Below are positions 23,191 to 34,231 of a DNA stretch of 64,000 nt, piece by piece (the first letter of the stretch is position 1; every line of letters starts with the position of its first letter). The position numbers were made by a program, and so were the translations under genes. Below the pieces are notes generated by a model. It saw only the letters and a program-made list of their open reading frames with translations. It searched no databases and had not been told where the DNA came from. Source of the stretch: Calliphora vicina (taxonomy: Eukaryota; Arthropoda; Insecta; Diptera; Calliphoridae); the NCBI RefSeq assembly GCF_958450345.1, contig NC_088781.1:29613857-29677856 (forward strand). The letters run 5' to 3'.

Positions 23191-26100
23191 CCAGCAATCA
23201 GTGAACGATTCACACGTTCAGATGCGTTGGATTGGGGGGAGTAAAGTGCTGTATAAGTGTGCTGAATTCCATACGTTGTCAAGAAAGCATTGAAATTATT
23301 CGCGCGAAATTGGCTACCATTATCACTCACGATGGTTTCGGGAACGCCATATATATGAAAAATTTGTTTTTCCAAAAAGTCTTGAATAACATCCGACGTA
23401 AATTTTTTAAGAGGGCATAGCCAATGAAATTTGCTGAAATGATCTAATATAATAAGTAAACCGATAAAACCAGATTTGCTGCGAGGGTATGGCCCTAACA
23501 AATCAATGTATAGGCGCTGGAATGGGCGTACTGAAAAAGCTTGATTACCCATTGGTGGTTTCATTATTAAGTTTGGAGATTTTGTGGATTTACAAATCTC
23601 ACAGTCGCGAACATAATTTTTCACATCCCGCACCATTCCAGGCCAGAAAAAGTTTCTTCTTAATAAATCAATGGTTTTGATCATGCCTCCGTGGGCCGCT
23701 ATCGGTGTATCGTGCGCTCTAGAAATAGTTTCTTTTCGAAGGCCATAGGGAATCCAAAGTTTCCAACAATTTTGTTCTTGAGTATCATCTCCTGTATAGT
23801 GTTGAGTGCGATAATACACATATTTATCTACAACTTTTATATCGGGATATTTTGCTAAATTATTGGTAACTTTTTCCTTTAAATCATTGTAGTCTTTGTC
23901 CTCAAAATGATTTGAATTTAAATCCACTTCTGGTTCGAGCATTTCTAAGGCCGATATTTCTTCTACTGGGATTCGTGAAAGCGCATCAGGCACAATATGT
24001 TCCTTTCCTTTTCTGTGTGAGATACTAAATTTATACGCCTGTAGTTTAAAAACCCAACGGGCCAATCTACCGCTCAGATCAGGCTGTCTCATAAGCCATA
24101 ATAAACTAGAATGATCCGTAACCACCTCAAACTCTTGCAATTCCAAATAGCATCTAAATCGTTTTATAGCTTCTATAGCTGCCAAGCATTCCCGCTCTGT
24201 GACACTGTAATTCCGTTGCGCTGAATTTAACTTCTTACTCATGTATGCAATTGGCTTTTCGTTTTCTTCATCATCCAATTGCACCAGAACTGCGCCAATA
24301 CCGTAATCACTAGCGTCACAGTGCAGGAAAAACTTTTTTGCAAAATTTGGATTTGACAAGACCGGAGCAGTGGTTAGGAGCATTTTAATTTTATCAAAGG
24401 CTTTTTGAGCAGCATCTGTCCACACAAATTTTTTCTTGGTTGACAGCACTTCTGTAATTGGAAACACTTCGGTGGAGAAATTTTCAATGAAGCGACGATA
24501 CCACCCCGCCAATCCAAGAAACCCGCGAACTTGCTTCAGATTTTTAGGTATGGGCCATTTGGTGATTGCTGTTATTTTCTCCGGATCAGTTGTGATCCCC
24601 CCATTTCCTATTACATATCCCAAATAATTCACCTTAGTAACGCAAAATTGTGATTTTGATAGGTTCAAAGTCAAGTTGGCTTTTCGAAATTGAGACGCGA
24701 TTCGAACTAAAATTTCTAAGTGGGTCTGAAAATCTTCAGATACTATAACTAGATCGTCCAGATACCCAAAGACGCAGTGCCGTAGATCAGGTGGTATGAT
24801 TTCGTCCATCAATCTGCACATAGTTTGAGGAGCGTTACACAGTCCGAACGGCATTACCACAAACTGGTATAATGGCCTACCCGGAACTGTGAACGCTGTC
24901 AAACATTTGGACTTATCATCTAGGGCAATTTGCCAATAGGCATCCTTCAAATCTAGTTTTGATATGAGATTTGCTTTTGGAAGCCTTGCGAAAATTCCCT
25001 CAATATTTGGCAGTGGATAAGCATCCTTTTTGGTGACTGAATTCACCTTTCTCGCATCTAAGCATAATCTAGTTTTATTTGGTTTCACAACCAAACGCAT
25101 TGGTGAGCTCCATGGAGATGAAGATGGCTCTATCACCCCCAGTGCCAACATTCGGTCAATCTCACCAAACATCAGTTTCTCTACCGCGGGAGAAACCGGA
25201 TAGAACCGTTGCTTGATTGGTGTAGCATGACCTACATCAATCGAGTGCTTAATTAAGCTGGTTCTTCCCAACCCTTGTTTTTCAAAGTTCGGAAAAAGTT
25301 CTGTAACAGCGCTAAGCTGTTGACGTTGGCTTAATGTTAGTGGGTAAGAATTTTCATTAAATTGAAAAGTTTTTTCTTTGCAATCGGACAAAACATCGGA
25401 CTTAGTATTGATAGCGGACAAGTCAGACGGACAGTTGGACTTATTATTACAACAAACTATGCTTGCAGATCCAACTAAATCTGGAAGCAACGCGAAGGTG
25501 TTCCAAAAGTCAATTCCCAATATCATTCTCTGAGAAATCGATGGTATTATAAACAATTTTATTAATTCTGTTTTATCTTGAAACAAAATATCAACGTCCA
25601 ACCAACCGAGGACAGGTTGATGCTTTCCATCGGCAGTCTTGACGAAACTCTTGCACTTAACGAAGTTGGAAAATTTTGAAAAATCATGTAATGCTAAATC
25701 AGCTCCTAAGCAGCTAATGTTTGCTCCAGTGTCTAGTAAACCGAATTCTTCAAAACATAGAAAACGCACTTTTGCATAATATCGTTTGTCTACAGGATTT
25801 GAAAATATTGTAGATACTAAAAATTTTCGACATATTCTACGTACTCTATAAAATGCTCTCATTCTACTGGTATTACGTTTGGTTTTCTTTATTGGACTAG
25901 AAGAAATGGAAGACACGTTAAAAATGTCATCACGTTTTTGTAGATAGATCTCCCATCTTTTATGATAGGGAATTTTTGGGAAAATTATTCGGTTTACATT
26001 TTGATTAAAAATATCATTCGGATTATTATTAGAACTATGACGCTGTAATACTATTATTGTTTTGTTTGAAATTTTATCAGGATTAGTGGTTATGTTAGAT

Positions 26101-26273
26101 TGACTTGAATTTACATCTCGCTTAAAATTATTATTATTATTATTGCTGTCACATTTGGTATTTTCAATATTATTTTTAAAATAGCAATTTGAATTTACAT
26201 TTGTTCTTTCACTCGACTGAATGTTTTGAAGTTTTTTGATGCGTTTTGTTTTCGTGATGCACAAGTAACACAT
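23191..26273 (-). CDS. pol: pol 5' part: protease, RT, RNase H, integrase core
   Basis: Retrotransposon polyprotein in the -1 frame relative to gag. Numbered from the Met at 26273: aspartic protease LLDTGANISCLG at 179-190 with ILGIDFW at 251; RT with LDLKDAYWQI near 440 and the YLDD active site at 504-507; RNase H with HCDASDYG at 651-658 and VVTDHSSL near 718; integrase with an HHCC finger (H854, H861, C891, C894) and catalytic D924, D984 and E1019, spaced DD35E. Open frame throughout until the transposon insertion at 23190, where it runs into a stop within transposon sequence. Translation is likely by frameshifting at 26231-26237 rather than from its own AUG. Similar organisation is known in Osvaldo-type elements. 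Confidence 0.93.
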
Positions 26274-27787
26274 TTGGGTTTGTAGACATTCTTTGCGCCA
26301 CAGCCGTAGCAGAAAATGTTCCTATCTTGTAGGCAATCCTCCCAATGATGTCCAGTCTCATCACAGTTCCAACATTTAGAGGTAATCTCTGAATGTTGTA
26401 TGGCATCAACAGAGTAATTAGCATCAGCAACTTCAGCATAATTATCATTATCAACGTTATCAATCTCATTTATATATCGACGAGGCATCATTGCATTAGG
26501 GTTTCGACTAACAAAACTTTTTCTTACATATTCATCGTTCAAGAAGTTTTCTCTCATTTGAACAAGCTTGCGTAAATGAGATATAGAATGAATAGGAACA
26601 TATAAGAGGTCTTGTCGAATGTCAGGACGAAGATTTCTAGCAAGGATTTCAATCAATTCCGGTTCAGACATGGGACTTGGTAGGCGATCCATTATAGATG
26701 ATACAGCTTCGTAGAAAGAGTCAAAAGTTTCGCCATGTTTTTGCTTTCTGTTGCGTATTTCTTCTCGTATGTCAAACGAGGATTTGAATTCTTTGTATTG
26801 ACATTTTATCGCATCGCAAAAATCTGACCAATCTATAACTTGTACCTGTTTGTGGTATCGCCAATACCAATCCCTTGCCTTTCCCGTTAATAGAATATGT
26901 AGATTTTTACATACTACAGAAAAATCACCATTAAAGTTATCTCGGGTCAATGAACGGACGCGATATAAAAATTCATCGACGCTTAAACCAACAGCTGAAC
27001 CATCGAACTTGAGATTCCAATTTTGGATCACAGATGTAATTTTATCAGGGTGCATTGTTGTATTAAAAGAATTCGAGTTCGAAAGTACGTTTGGTGAATT
27101 AAGAAAATTTGTGTTTTGAGTATTAGTATTTAAATTTGGATTACCAGGTCTGGTTGATCGAATATGGTTGCTAGTGTCATTATTGATCCTATTAGATAAT
27201 GGAATAAGGTTTAAATTTGTCAAAAGCCTTGTTAAATTATTTTCAATCATACGATTAATTTGATCGTAATCAATATTACCACTATTCATATTACGTGAAG
27301 GAGTAGGTTGTGAACGTTGACGAACCGGTGTATTCAAAACATTTGCTCCAGAAACATTATGAATAGGACGATCCGGTGTTGCTAAATTTTCCGAAGGGTA
27401 CTGTGTATTACTACCAGTTGGATTCTGAGAATCAGAAAATAGGATGCGAGTTGTGCTGCGCGTATTATAGGGTTTAGCAACTGTGCCTCGACCTTTGCCT
27501 TTTGTATTTTGCTTTGCCAAAGGAAGAAGTTTAGTGACAATAGTCAAATTTCGCAACTCAGAGAGTTGAAACGATCTCTTACACATTGGGCAATCAGAAG
27601 AACTAGTTAAATGTGATTCAATACACTGCCTATGATATGCGTGGGAGCATTCATCAATTATGAAACATTCTTGACCTTCTACCATAGTCTCGTTGCAAAC
27701 ATGACATACTGAAGGTTCTATAGAAATGGGAGCCAAAGGCAATGGAGGTGGAATACTACTGTGTGGTGGTGTTCGATCAAGTGACAT
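26195..27787 (-). CDS. gag: Gag with N-terminal RING-H2 finger
   Basis: A 530-residue structural protein expected to form the particle and package element RNA. Start chosen at MSLDRTPPH (27787); the frame is open to a Met at 27865, but that extension is a Phe/Leu-rich translation of T-rich leader. Residues 28-69 form a complete RING-H2 pattern: C28, C31, C47, H49, H52, C55, C66, C69 (CHVC...CSHAYH..C...CPMC). A Ser/Asn/Pro-rich linker follows, then a capsid-like block (NWNLKFDGSAVGLSVDEFL...LTGKARDWYW...RNLRPDIRQDLL). The C-terminus has a zinc knuckle CWNCDETGHHWEDC (472-485) and a second C493/C496/C506 unit with Val501 in place of His. RING-H2 domains are usually E3 ubiquitin ligases; that role here is a guess. 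Confidence 0.92.
   Translation of the reverse strand: MSLDRTPPHSSIPPPLPLAPISIEPSVCHVCNETMVEGQECFIIDECSHAYHRQCIESHLTSSSDCPMCKRSFQLSELRNLTIVTKLLPLAKQNTKGKGRGTVAKPYNTRSTTRILFSDSQNPTGSNTQYPSENLATPDRPIHNVSGANVLNTPVRQRSQPTPSRNMNSGNIDYDQINRMIENNLTRLLTNLNLIPLSNRINNDTSNHIRSTRPGNPNLNTNTQNTNFLNSPNVLSNSNSFNTTMHPDKITSVIQNWNLKFDGSAVGLSVDEFLYRVRSLTRDNFNGDFSVVCKNLHILLTGKARDWYWRYHKQVQVIDWSDFCDAIKCQYKEFKSSFDIREEIRNRKQKHGETFDSFYEAVSSIMDRLPSPMSEPELIEILARNLRPDIRQDLLYVPIHSISHLRKLVQMRENFLNDEYVRKSFVSRNPNAMMPRRYINEIDNVDNDNYAEVADANYSVDAIQHSEITSKCWNCDETGHHWEDCLQDRNIFCYGCGAKNVYKPKCVTCASRKQNASKNFKTFSRVKEQM
26231..26237 (-). promoter_or_regulatory. -1 ribosomal frameshift slippery site A_AAA_AAC
   Basis: In the 79-nt gag/pol overlap the gag frame reads tcA AAA AAC, a canonical X_XXY_YYZ heptamer. 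Slipping back one base gives the pol frame. The gag stop lies 14 codons downstream. No strong hairpin is obvious after it, so efficiency cannot be judged. Confidence 0.8.
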
Positions 27788-28754
27788 GATTAACCAATTG
27801 TTGAAAAAAAAAAAAAATAAAAAAATTAACAACAGAATAAACTTTATAAAATTTCTAAATTTCAAGAAAAAAAAATAGAGTACTAAATAGTTATTGTTAT
27901 GGGAGCCTATTGCTTCCTCAAAGTAACAATATCAAAATTCTTTTTCTAAAAACAAATTTTCCTTTACGGAAATGAGAATTATTCTTTAAAATAGAAAACA
28001 ACTTTAAATAATTTATCCCAGATAACAAAATTCAAATCGAGAAAACGTTGAAACTAAATTAGTAAGTTTAAAAAAGTAAATATAATTGATTTATAATAAT
28101 TAAATCAATGATTAATATTTATATAATAAAAATATTTAATATATCAATTATTTAATCAATATTATGATGAAAAAATTAATATCCGATTTAATTATTCGAT
28201 AGAAATTTAGGAACTTATATTTCAGGTGTTTTTATTTTGCATGATCAACTAATAAATAGGGTAAATGGAAACCTTAAAAATTCAAAGTATACTGGATCAA
28301 AATTTTAGCTATGGAGTGATGTATAATATTAAAATTCGTTTTATGTCCAGACAAACCAACAAACTATCAACTTATCGATTTTCTTATTTAAGTGACATAT
28401 CCCTAAATCCAAAGGTCATTAAATTGTCCACGACATTTCAGTGAAATCCATTTGAATATAGGTGGTTGATAACTAAGTCTGTAACATAAAACAAATTTCT
28501 ATTACTCTCACTACACTCAACAAAAAACTCTTCCGAAAATATTAAACATATATATAAAAGAATCTACAGCTACTTATCGGTCAGCCTATCCGAACTTTTC
28601 ATCCTCAGATAGCTGAGATATCCAGAAAAGTTTTATAAATGATTTATATAAAAGTGTCATATTAACAGACAAATTTTGAATTAAGTTGTTTTATGAACTC
28701 TAAAAAAAATAAACAAATAAATAAAATTTAGAGCCTGACAGAACCGAAGTCCTA
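27788..28754 (-). other. retrotransposon 5' leader
   Basis: About 970 nt between the primer binding site and gag. AT-rich, without long open frames. A packaging signal would be expected here but cannot be recognised by eye. Confidence 0.6.
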
Positions 28755-28776
28755 TCGAGCCCCACGTTGGGCGCCA
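28755..28776 (-). promoter_or_regulatory. primer binding site for tRNA-Lys(CUU)
   Basis: The minus-strand sequence TGGCGCCCAACGTGGGGC (with four further matching bases) is complementary to the 3' end of a fly tRNA-Lys with anticodon CUU as I remember it, including CCA. It starts 7 nt after the LTR end (GCATTACA then an A run), a normal position for minus-strand DNA priming. Confidence 0.9.
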
Positions 28777-28783
28777 TTTTTTT

Positions 28784-31700
28784 TGTAATGCGTGCGTGCG
28801 TTTTTATGTGAGAATAGACTTCTATTTCTAGTGTCTGTTGTTAACTTTACATAAAGTAAATTCTCCAATAGAATTTTGCACATAAAAGTTAGTTTAGGGG
28901 TAGGACTGCGGGAGCCTTTAATTTGCTAGCATAGCAGCCGGGTGGGGGGTTCGTGTCCTTCCCAAACACAACCAAGTTCCTTACAACTCATTATTTTAGA
29001 CTCCCTATTTATTTAAACAAAGATACTTTTAAGAGGGTCAGTACGACTAGATCTATAAAAAAAAGAAAAATGCCCCAGTCTAGTCATTTATGATGAAAAA
29101 ATTAAATAAACTACTCTAATAGGTATACTTGAATTTGGATTCCTAACATCTCTCAGGTCTTATAGAGATGAACGCCTCTATACCCTCACCAACCAAATGT
29201 TCCATTGGCGAATTATTAAATTACAAGAACCCCTAACATTATTATACCATAATTTATTGTATCATCGAATAAAAACACCTTAAATTTCGGACTAGCACCA
29301 CATTGTGCAAAATATAACAAATTTATTTAATTTCAAAAAGAAAAACATTATTATATCTTAAAGTTAGCTTTTAATTTAATTTTCTCAATATTAAATATTA
29401 AATTTATCATAAATTTATGATTAAATTTCATATGACGATTAATTTATTCAAACAAAACAAATTAAATAAGATTCAAATATTTATATCTCAAATTAATCAG
29501 AAACTTAATTTAATAGAACATCTTCACTCTTTCTTATGAAAATTTAGCATAAAAAAAAACTTTACAAAAATATTGTCACTATATTTGTGTATTCAATGTA
29601 ATCTAGTTTTTATCATTATAAAACATTTTTGAATTTAATTATTAATTTTATTAACTCATAACCACTGTGCTAGTTTACTTTAAAAAAAAACTTTATTTCT
29701 AGTCTGGATTTGCATTTCTACTTTTTTTATGGATCAAAACAAAATATAAAAAAAAACAAAAACCAAAATAGATTGAAGATTTCAACAAAAGATCAACATG
29801 AATACATCATACTCAGTGAGCAGACAGAGAACTTTGCAATGAGAGTATTGTAATGTAAATGCAATCAACATGTTTATATGGGAATGGTTTGGCAATGGTA
29901 TAAGAAAAGCTTTAATATTGTATTAAACATGAGCTTTACATTATACTCTCTATAAAAAATTATTCCTTTTGGTTGTTGTTATTTTATCATATTTTCTAAA
30001 AAATGTATGTTAAAATTTTATGTTGCAAGAACTATAAACATATTTTTAGATAGAGATACGTATGATCGAACTTACCAACATAACATCGAACAGTAGAAGG
30101 CCTTCCAGGGTAGCGATGCAGGTTGCTAAAAGAATAAGATGTTTATGGTTCTTGCCTTTGTTTACATTGACCAGATTATTGTTTTGATTCTTGTATTAAT
30201 TTATTACATTTCTTGTAATTATTTGTTTAACTTGTTATGTCATTTTATGGTATTTTTAAATTATTAAATTTTGTTTTCATGTTTTAACATTTTTATAGTA
30301 AACTTTGCACTGTGATATGTATAAATATTTTTGATCTATATTATTTCTAAGCACCATGGATATTTTTAAGCATTATGCTATGTATTAAATTCAGTAATTT
30401 CATTTTAAAATTTTCTTATGTAAATATTTCTTTTCTTTTATAACTTTTTAAATTAACATTTTTTTACATATTTTTTACTTTTTCATGTTTAAAAATTTTC
30501 TGAACTAATCACTGTTTGCTACTTTCTGATTTTACATTTCGATCTTAAAACATTGAACACTATTTGAATTTCTGGATTATGATTATATGAGATTTTCTTA
30601 AAATTTTGTATTGTTTTCACATTTCCCACTACTATTTTTATCACATATTGGATTGTTTTTAGTTCTATTGGATTATTTTTATGTAATTTTAATGTTGAAT
30701 TCTGGATTTATGTGTAATTCTGGCAATGTAAAATGAAGCGTTTTGGTGAACTATGTTGACGATGATATTGTGGTGGTGATCATGGTGATATACTTTGGCA
30801 GATTTAGGTGACTTGATACATCATTTGTGTTATAGGCTTAGGCATTTTGTTCAATATTTCTCACGAGGTTTTGGATCAGAATTTGTAGGTTTTACCTCCA
30901 GATCTATTAAAGACAATATATATTATAAACTACTGAAAAATTTAGGATCTGAGAGGAACGTTATTTACCCAAATTATTTGGATCTGATGTTTTGATCATA
31001 GGTGTAGTTTCGTGGCTGCTTCTCTTCTAATGAGTAATTGGGATACTTCATCCAAATGTGTGGTTAATGCCACAAGATGAGGATGGGCTACCAAATGATC
31101 AATTATGACACTTTGCTAGGCACGTGTATGGCAATTTTCTTGGAACCACAATAGTTTTAATAAATTGCGGATATGTGAGGCTTATTTCATGCAGGTTAAC
31201 TGCAAAGATTTCACTTTACGTAAATCGATCACGTGTCTAATGGTATGTCTAAAACAAAAATTATATTGCCATTTTAGAATTAAAAGTCTTATTAATTCTT
31301 TAACAAAATTGTTCCTTAATTACCTTGATTCTGCAACTTTCACTCTGAATGGAGATAAAATTTTTACTTTTTCAGCTCAAAATTATTATGATGTTTTAAA
31401 TTATTTAGGATTGAATTTTTTACTTTTATTTAATGTTATCTGGTTGAAAACTAGATGAAAAAGGAAGCTTAACTTCGAATCAAGCCATATATAAAGCGTC
31501 ACGTTGCAGTTTAATAGAACAATCGAGACTATTTTCGATGATCGAATGTAAAAAACCGTAATTATTCTATTACAAGTTACTTTGTTGCAATCAAAAGTAG
31601 CAAATGTATAGATTATGTCTTGACATGATCATAACATAATATCAACAAATGTATTATTATCACTCACACCTATATTTCGTCTTTTTCTTTTATCTGCCAG

Positions 31701-32640
31701 TGTATAATTTACCACATAAAAATTACCACAATTATTATCTAAATTCTAAATATTATTTCATATTAATATTTTATAGTAAACTATTGGGGAATATTTAATT
31801 AAATTCATGTCAATGTTCTATACATGCAAATCTAGCAAAGACACAAACTAGTTACACCCGTGTGTCAATTTACAACTCTGAACAAATGATCGTCTACATT
31901 CCACAGCGTATGTAAAGGCAAACGTAAAACCAGAAAAAAGTAAAAAGAGTAACAATAAAGATCAAAGTTCGTTTTCATTTTGTTCTTCACCTTAAATTTT
32001 TACAAATTAAAAACAATTAAAATAATTTAATTATTCAGCAATAAATTGCTGAATTTCCTTTATATAAAAAAGAGTGTACATTCTCTTCTAGTTTTATTTC
32101 ATTGAGGTAAGAGAAATGAATTATAATATTTGTGTACAATTAAAAATATAATAAAATTTCCAAATCATATTGTAGGTAATTAACCCATTAAACTCAACAA
32201 ACTGCAATATCGCCGATTCTTTAAAATAAACCATTATGGATAGAACTAATACTCTCCAAGTCTAGTGGACACTAATAGTGGACAACTAATAATCGGTGTA
32301 ATCCAGAGAATTAAAATAAGAATCTATGTTATTTATGTATGCAACAATGTAAACACATAAGTGCTTTTCAATAAAAGTTAAATTGTTTAATTCATTTTGT
32401 AATATAAAACAATGATGTTGGAAAATTTTTAATAATGGCAATAAGAATTTATAATAACTTAATTCGAGAAAAATTTATAATACAATTGTATTACAAACAA
32501 AAAGTTTAAATTGGTAATAAAACATAAAATATAATGATTTCAGTCAAGTGGCAAATGATGTATAGATTTACACTGTGAATCAAATAAGTTTTATTGAAAA
32601 TAAATTATTAAAGACAATGTCTGTGAAAGCGTCCATTACA
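28784..32640 (-). repeat. 5' LTR (3857 bp)
   Basis: Same sequence as 17477-21333 where compared, including identical 66- and 97-codon antisense frames (30795-30995, 31165-31458). It provides promoter and polyadenylation functions. At 3.86 kb it is far longer than the 0.2-0.6 kb typical of fly gypsy elements. The beetle element Woot is reported with LTRs of similar size. Confidence 0.95.
32034..32067 (-). promoter_or_regulatory. putative LTR core promoter (5' LTR copy)
   Basis: Second copy of the TATA-like TTATATAAAGG (32067-32057) and the following palindrome (32053-32034). In the 5' LTR this is the copy that would drive the genomic transcript. Confidence 0.35.
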
Positions 32641-32725
32641 CTGTGTACAGTGTTTTACTACACTTTGGTAGTAGAGTCGAACCTATATAGTCATTATCGT
32701 GTGTTTTTTTCACTGTTGCACTGTG
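32641..32725. mobile_element. inverted-arm element, right terminus after LTR insertion
   Basis: It begins with the CTGT duplication, continues 'gttttactacactttggtag' and ends GTTGCACTGTG at 32725, followed by TTA. It aligns with the complement of 15460-15540 and directly with 43560-43644. It shows that the retrotransposon interrupted a pre-existing repeat. Confidence 0.7.
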
Positions 32726-33009
32726 TTATTGGTAAATACAACTTAGGATGCAAACGTAGGAGATTAATTCTTCAACTTTCATTGGCTAACTACAAATTAT
32801 TGACTATGGCTAGCTGATGAGTACGATCCGAGATAAATGCTTTGGCTTTTGGTCGGCTTACTACGGATTTTAACTACGATAGTAGTACTGCGACAAATAT
32901 TTTGAAGCGTTACAAATGGCATGACAAAATCAATATACCATCCAAATTTTTTGATGGTGGGTATCAAAATAGTGGATCTTGTGTTACAGAATAATTTCTG
33001 TTTCACTGT

Positions 33010-33595
33010 TTCACGACTATCCATATATTCTTGGCGTTTTTTGGGCCAATGCTCGCGTCAATCGAATCAGTTGCGTTCGGCACAGATTTCCTGTGATGGT
33101 CTGGAAAGTGTTCAGCAGCTCATAACAGCTTTGGTGTCGATTCGGCTGGTTGGGTGGGCTTCACATACAATCTCTTACACTTCAGGTTATTGTCATGGAT
33201 TAATTTTACATCATGCAAAACAGATTTTCTTTTAAAGCGTTCAGGTAACATTACGGATATAAAAAATCGACTTTCATGATCTCTCGGATTCATCTGAATG
33301 AATCATGGTGCACTCAAACGTTTTGAAATTGCAGCTTGAGTAGCTCCCAATTATTTTTCAAGCTCTTATTGAGTTTGCCTAACCTGTTCTGTCTTTGTCT
33401 TCTGCGTCAAAATCACCACTTCTGAACTACACAAACCATTTCTTTCACGTTGAAACCGATGGAACACATTAACCATAATCCTTGGTAAACAATCGATGTA
33501 CTTCAGCGGCACTTTATTTCAAACTAAATAAGTAAAGTAAAACTTCCCGCATATGACGATTAGTTGCCACAAAATTCGACATGTTCAAAGCAAAA
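33010..33595 (-). pseudogene. mariner transposase relic (irritans-like), N-terminal half
   Basis: Minus-strand reading starts MSNFVATNRHMREVLLYLFSLK (about 33580), then WFVQFRSGDFDAEDKDRTG with stops, then FKRKSVLHDVKLIHDNNLKCKRLYVKP (about 33240-33160). This matches the mariner order MSSFVPT..HLREVLLFCFSLKK...FRSGDFDVEDKERSG...FLHRIVTGDEKWI...KKSWVKPGQP. Many stops are present. The sequence after YVKP is not clearly alignable. The pieces at 50787-51020 and 55445-56010 are related. Confidence 0.75.
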
Positions 33596-34231
33596 AAACC
33601 TTGTTTTTTACAGATATGTACCCTTCAAAATGACATATAATATATTAAAAAGAAAAACAAAAAGCGTTCAAAATATATGCCATCTATTGTAAATCCTGTA
33701 TTTTTAAGTTATGGGCTTGTGTGAATTTTGGAAATGGACCATCAAATAAAAATCATAAAATTATGTAGCATGATATGAAATAAAAAATATCAACATTACA
33801 AGACTTTCGTTAATGTTTCTTATTGATTCAATATGGTTAGTATTGATTTTAAATTGTTTTTCCTCTGGGTGTGAACCTTATTAATTGGAATGATTTCAAT
33901 ATATGAAACGTATTTTTGTTGAACTATTACCATTATTGAAGTATTACCATTAGGAATGCACTTTTAAATGAAAATTTTACTTTTTCGCTGCTTTTTAAAG
34001 ACGTCATAATCAACTTTTTTATAATTTCTGAATCAACAAAATCCGACAGCAGCTGTACGAGATATAAATACATAAATTTACACACTCTGTCAAAATTTGT
34101 CACTTTTCAATAAATCATACATTAAATGCCAAAAAAAAAAAATAAAATCTGAAAACCCAAGATAAATTTTTGGGTGATTTAAGGTGGAATAAATGTTATA
34201 TTATCTCTTCAAATTCCAAACTCTATGTTAT

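Larger units (their letters stand above)
17477..32640 (-). mobile_element. complete Ty3/gypsy LTR retrotransposon, Osvaldo/Woot-like
   Basis: A 15,164-bp element on the minus strand with two 3857-bp LTRs, termini TGTAATG...CATTACA and a 4-bp target duplication CTGT (17473-17476 and 32641-32644). The internal order in transcription sense is primer binding site, ~1-kb leader, gag with RING finger, -1 frameshift, then pol (protease, RT, RNase H, integrase), ending 55 bp from the 3' LTR. No env is present. The two LTRs have equal length, no difference where compared, and the same open frames, so insertion is recent. Large LTRs and a tRNA-Lys primer are known for the Osvaldo/Ulysses/Woot group, so clade placement is inferred. 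pol is interrupted by a Tc1-like element. Confidence 0.95.

Noticed and set aside
27788..27865. 26-residue hydrophobic N-terminal extension of Gag as a signal peptide
   Set aside because: It is the translation of T/A runs in the leader; the next Met begins a normal hydrophilic N-terminus just before the RING finger.
32810..32840. CTGATGAG motif suggesting a hammerhead ribozyme
   Set aside because: The following bases do not form stem II and the GAAA and cleavage motifs are absent in order.
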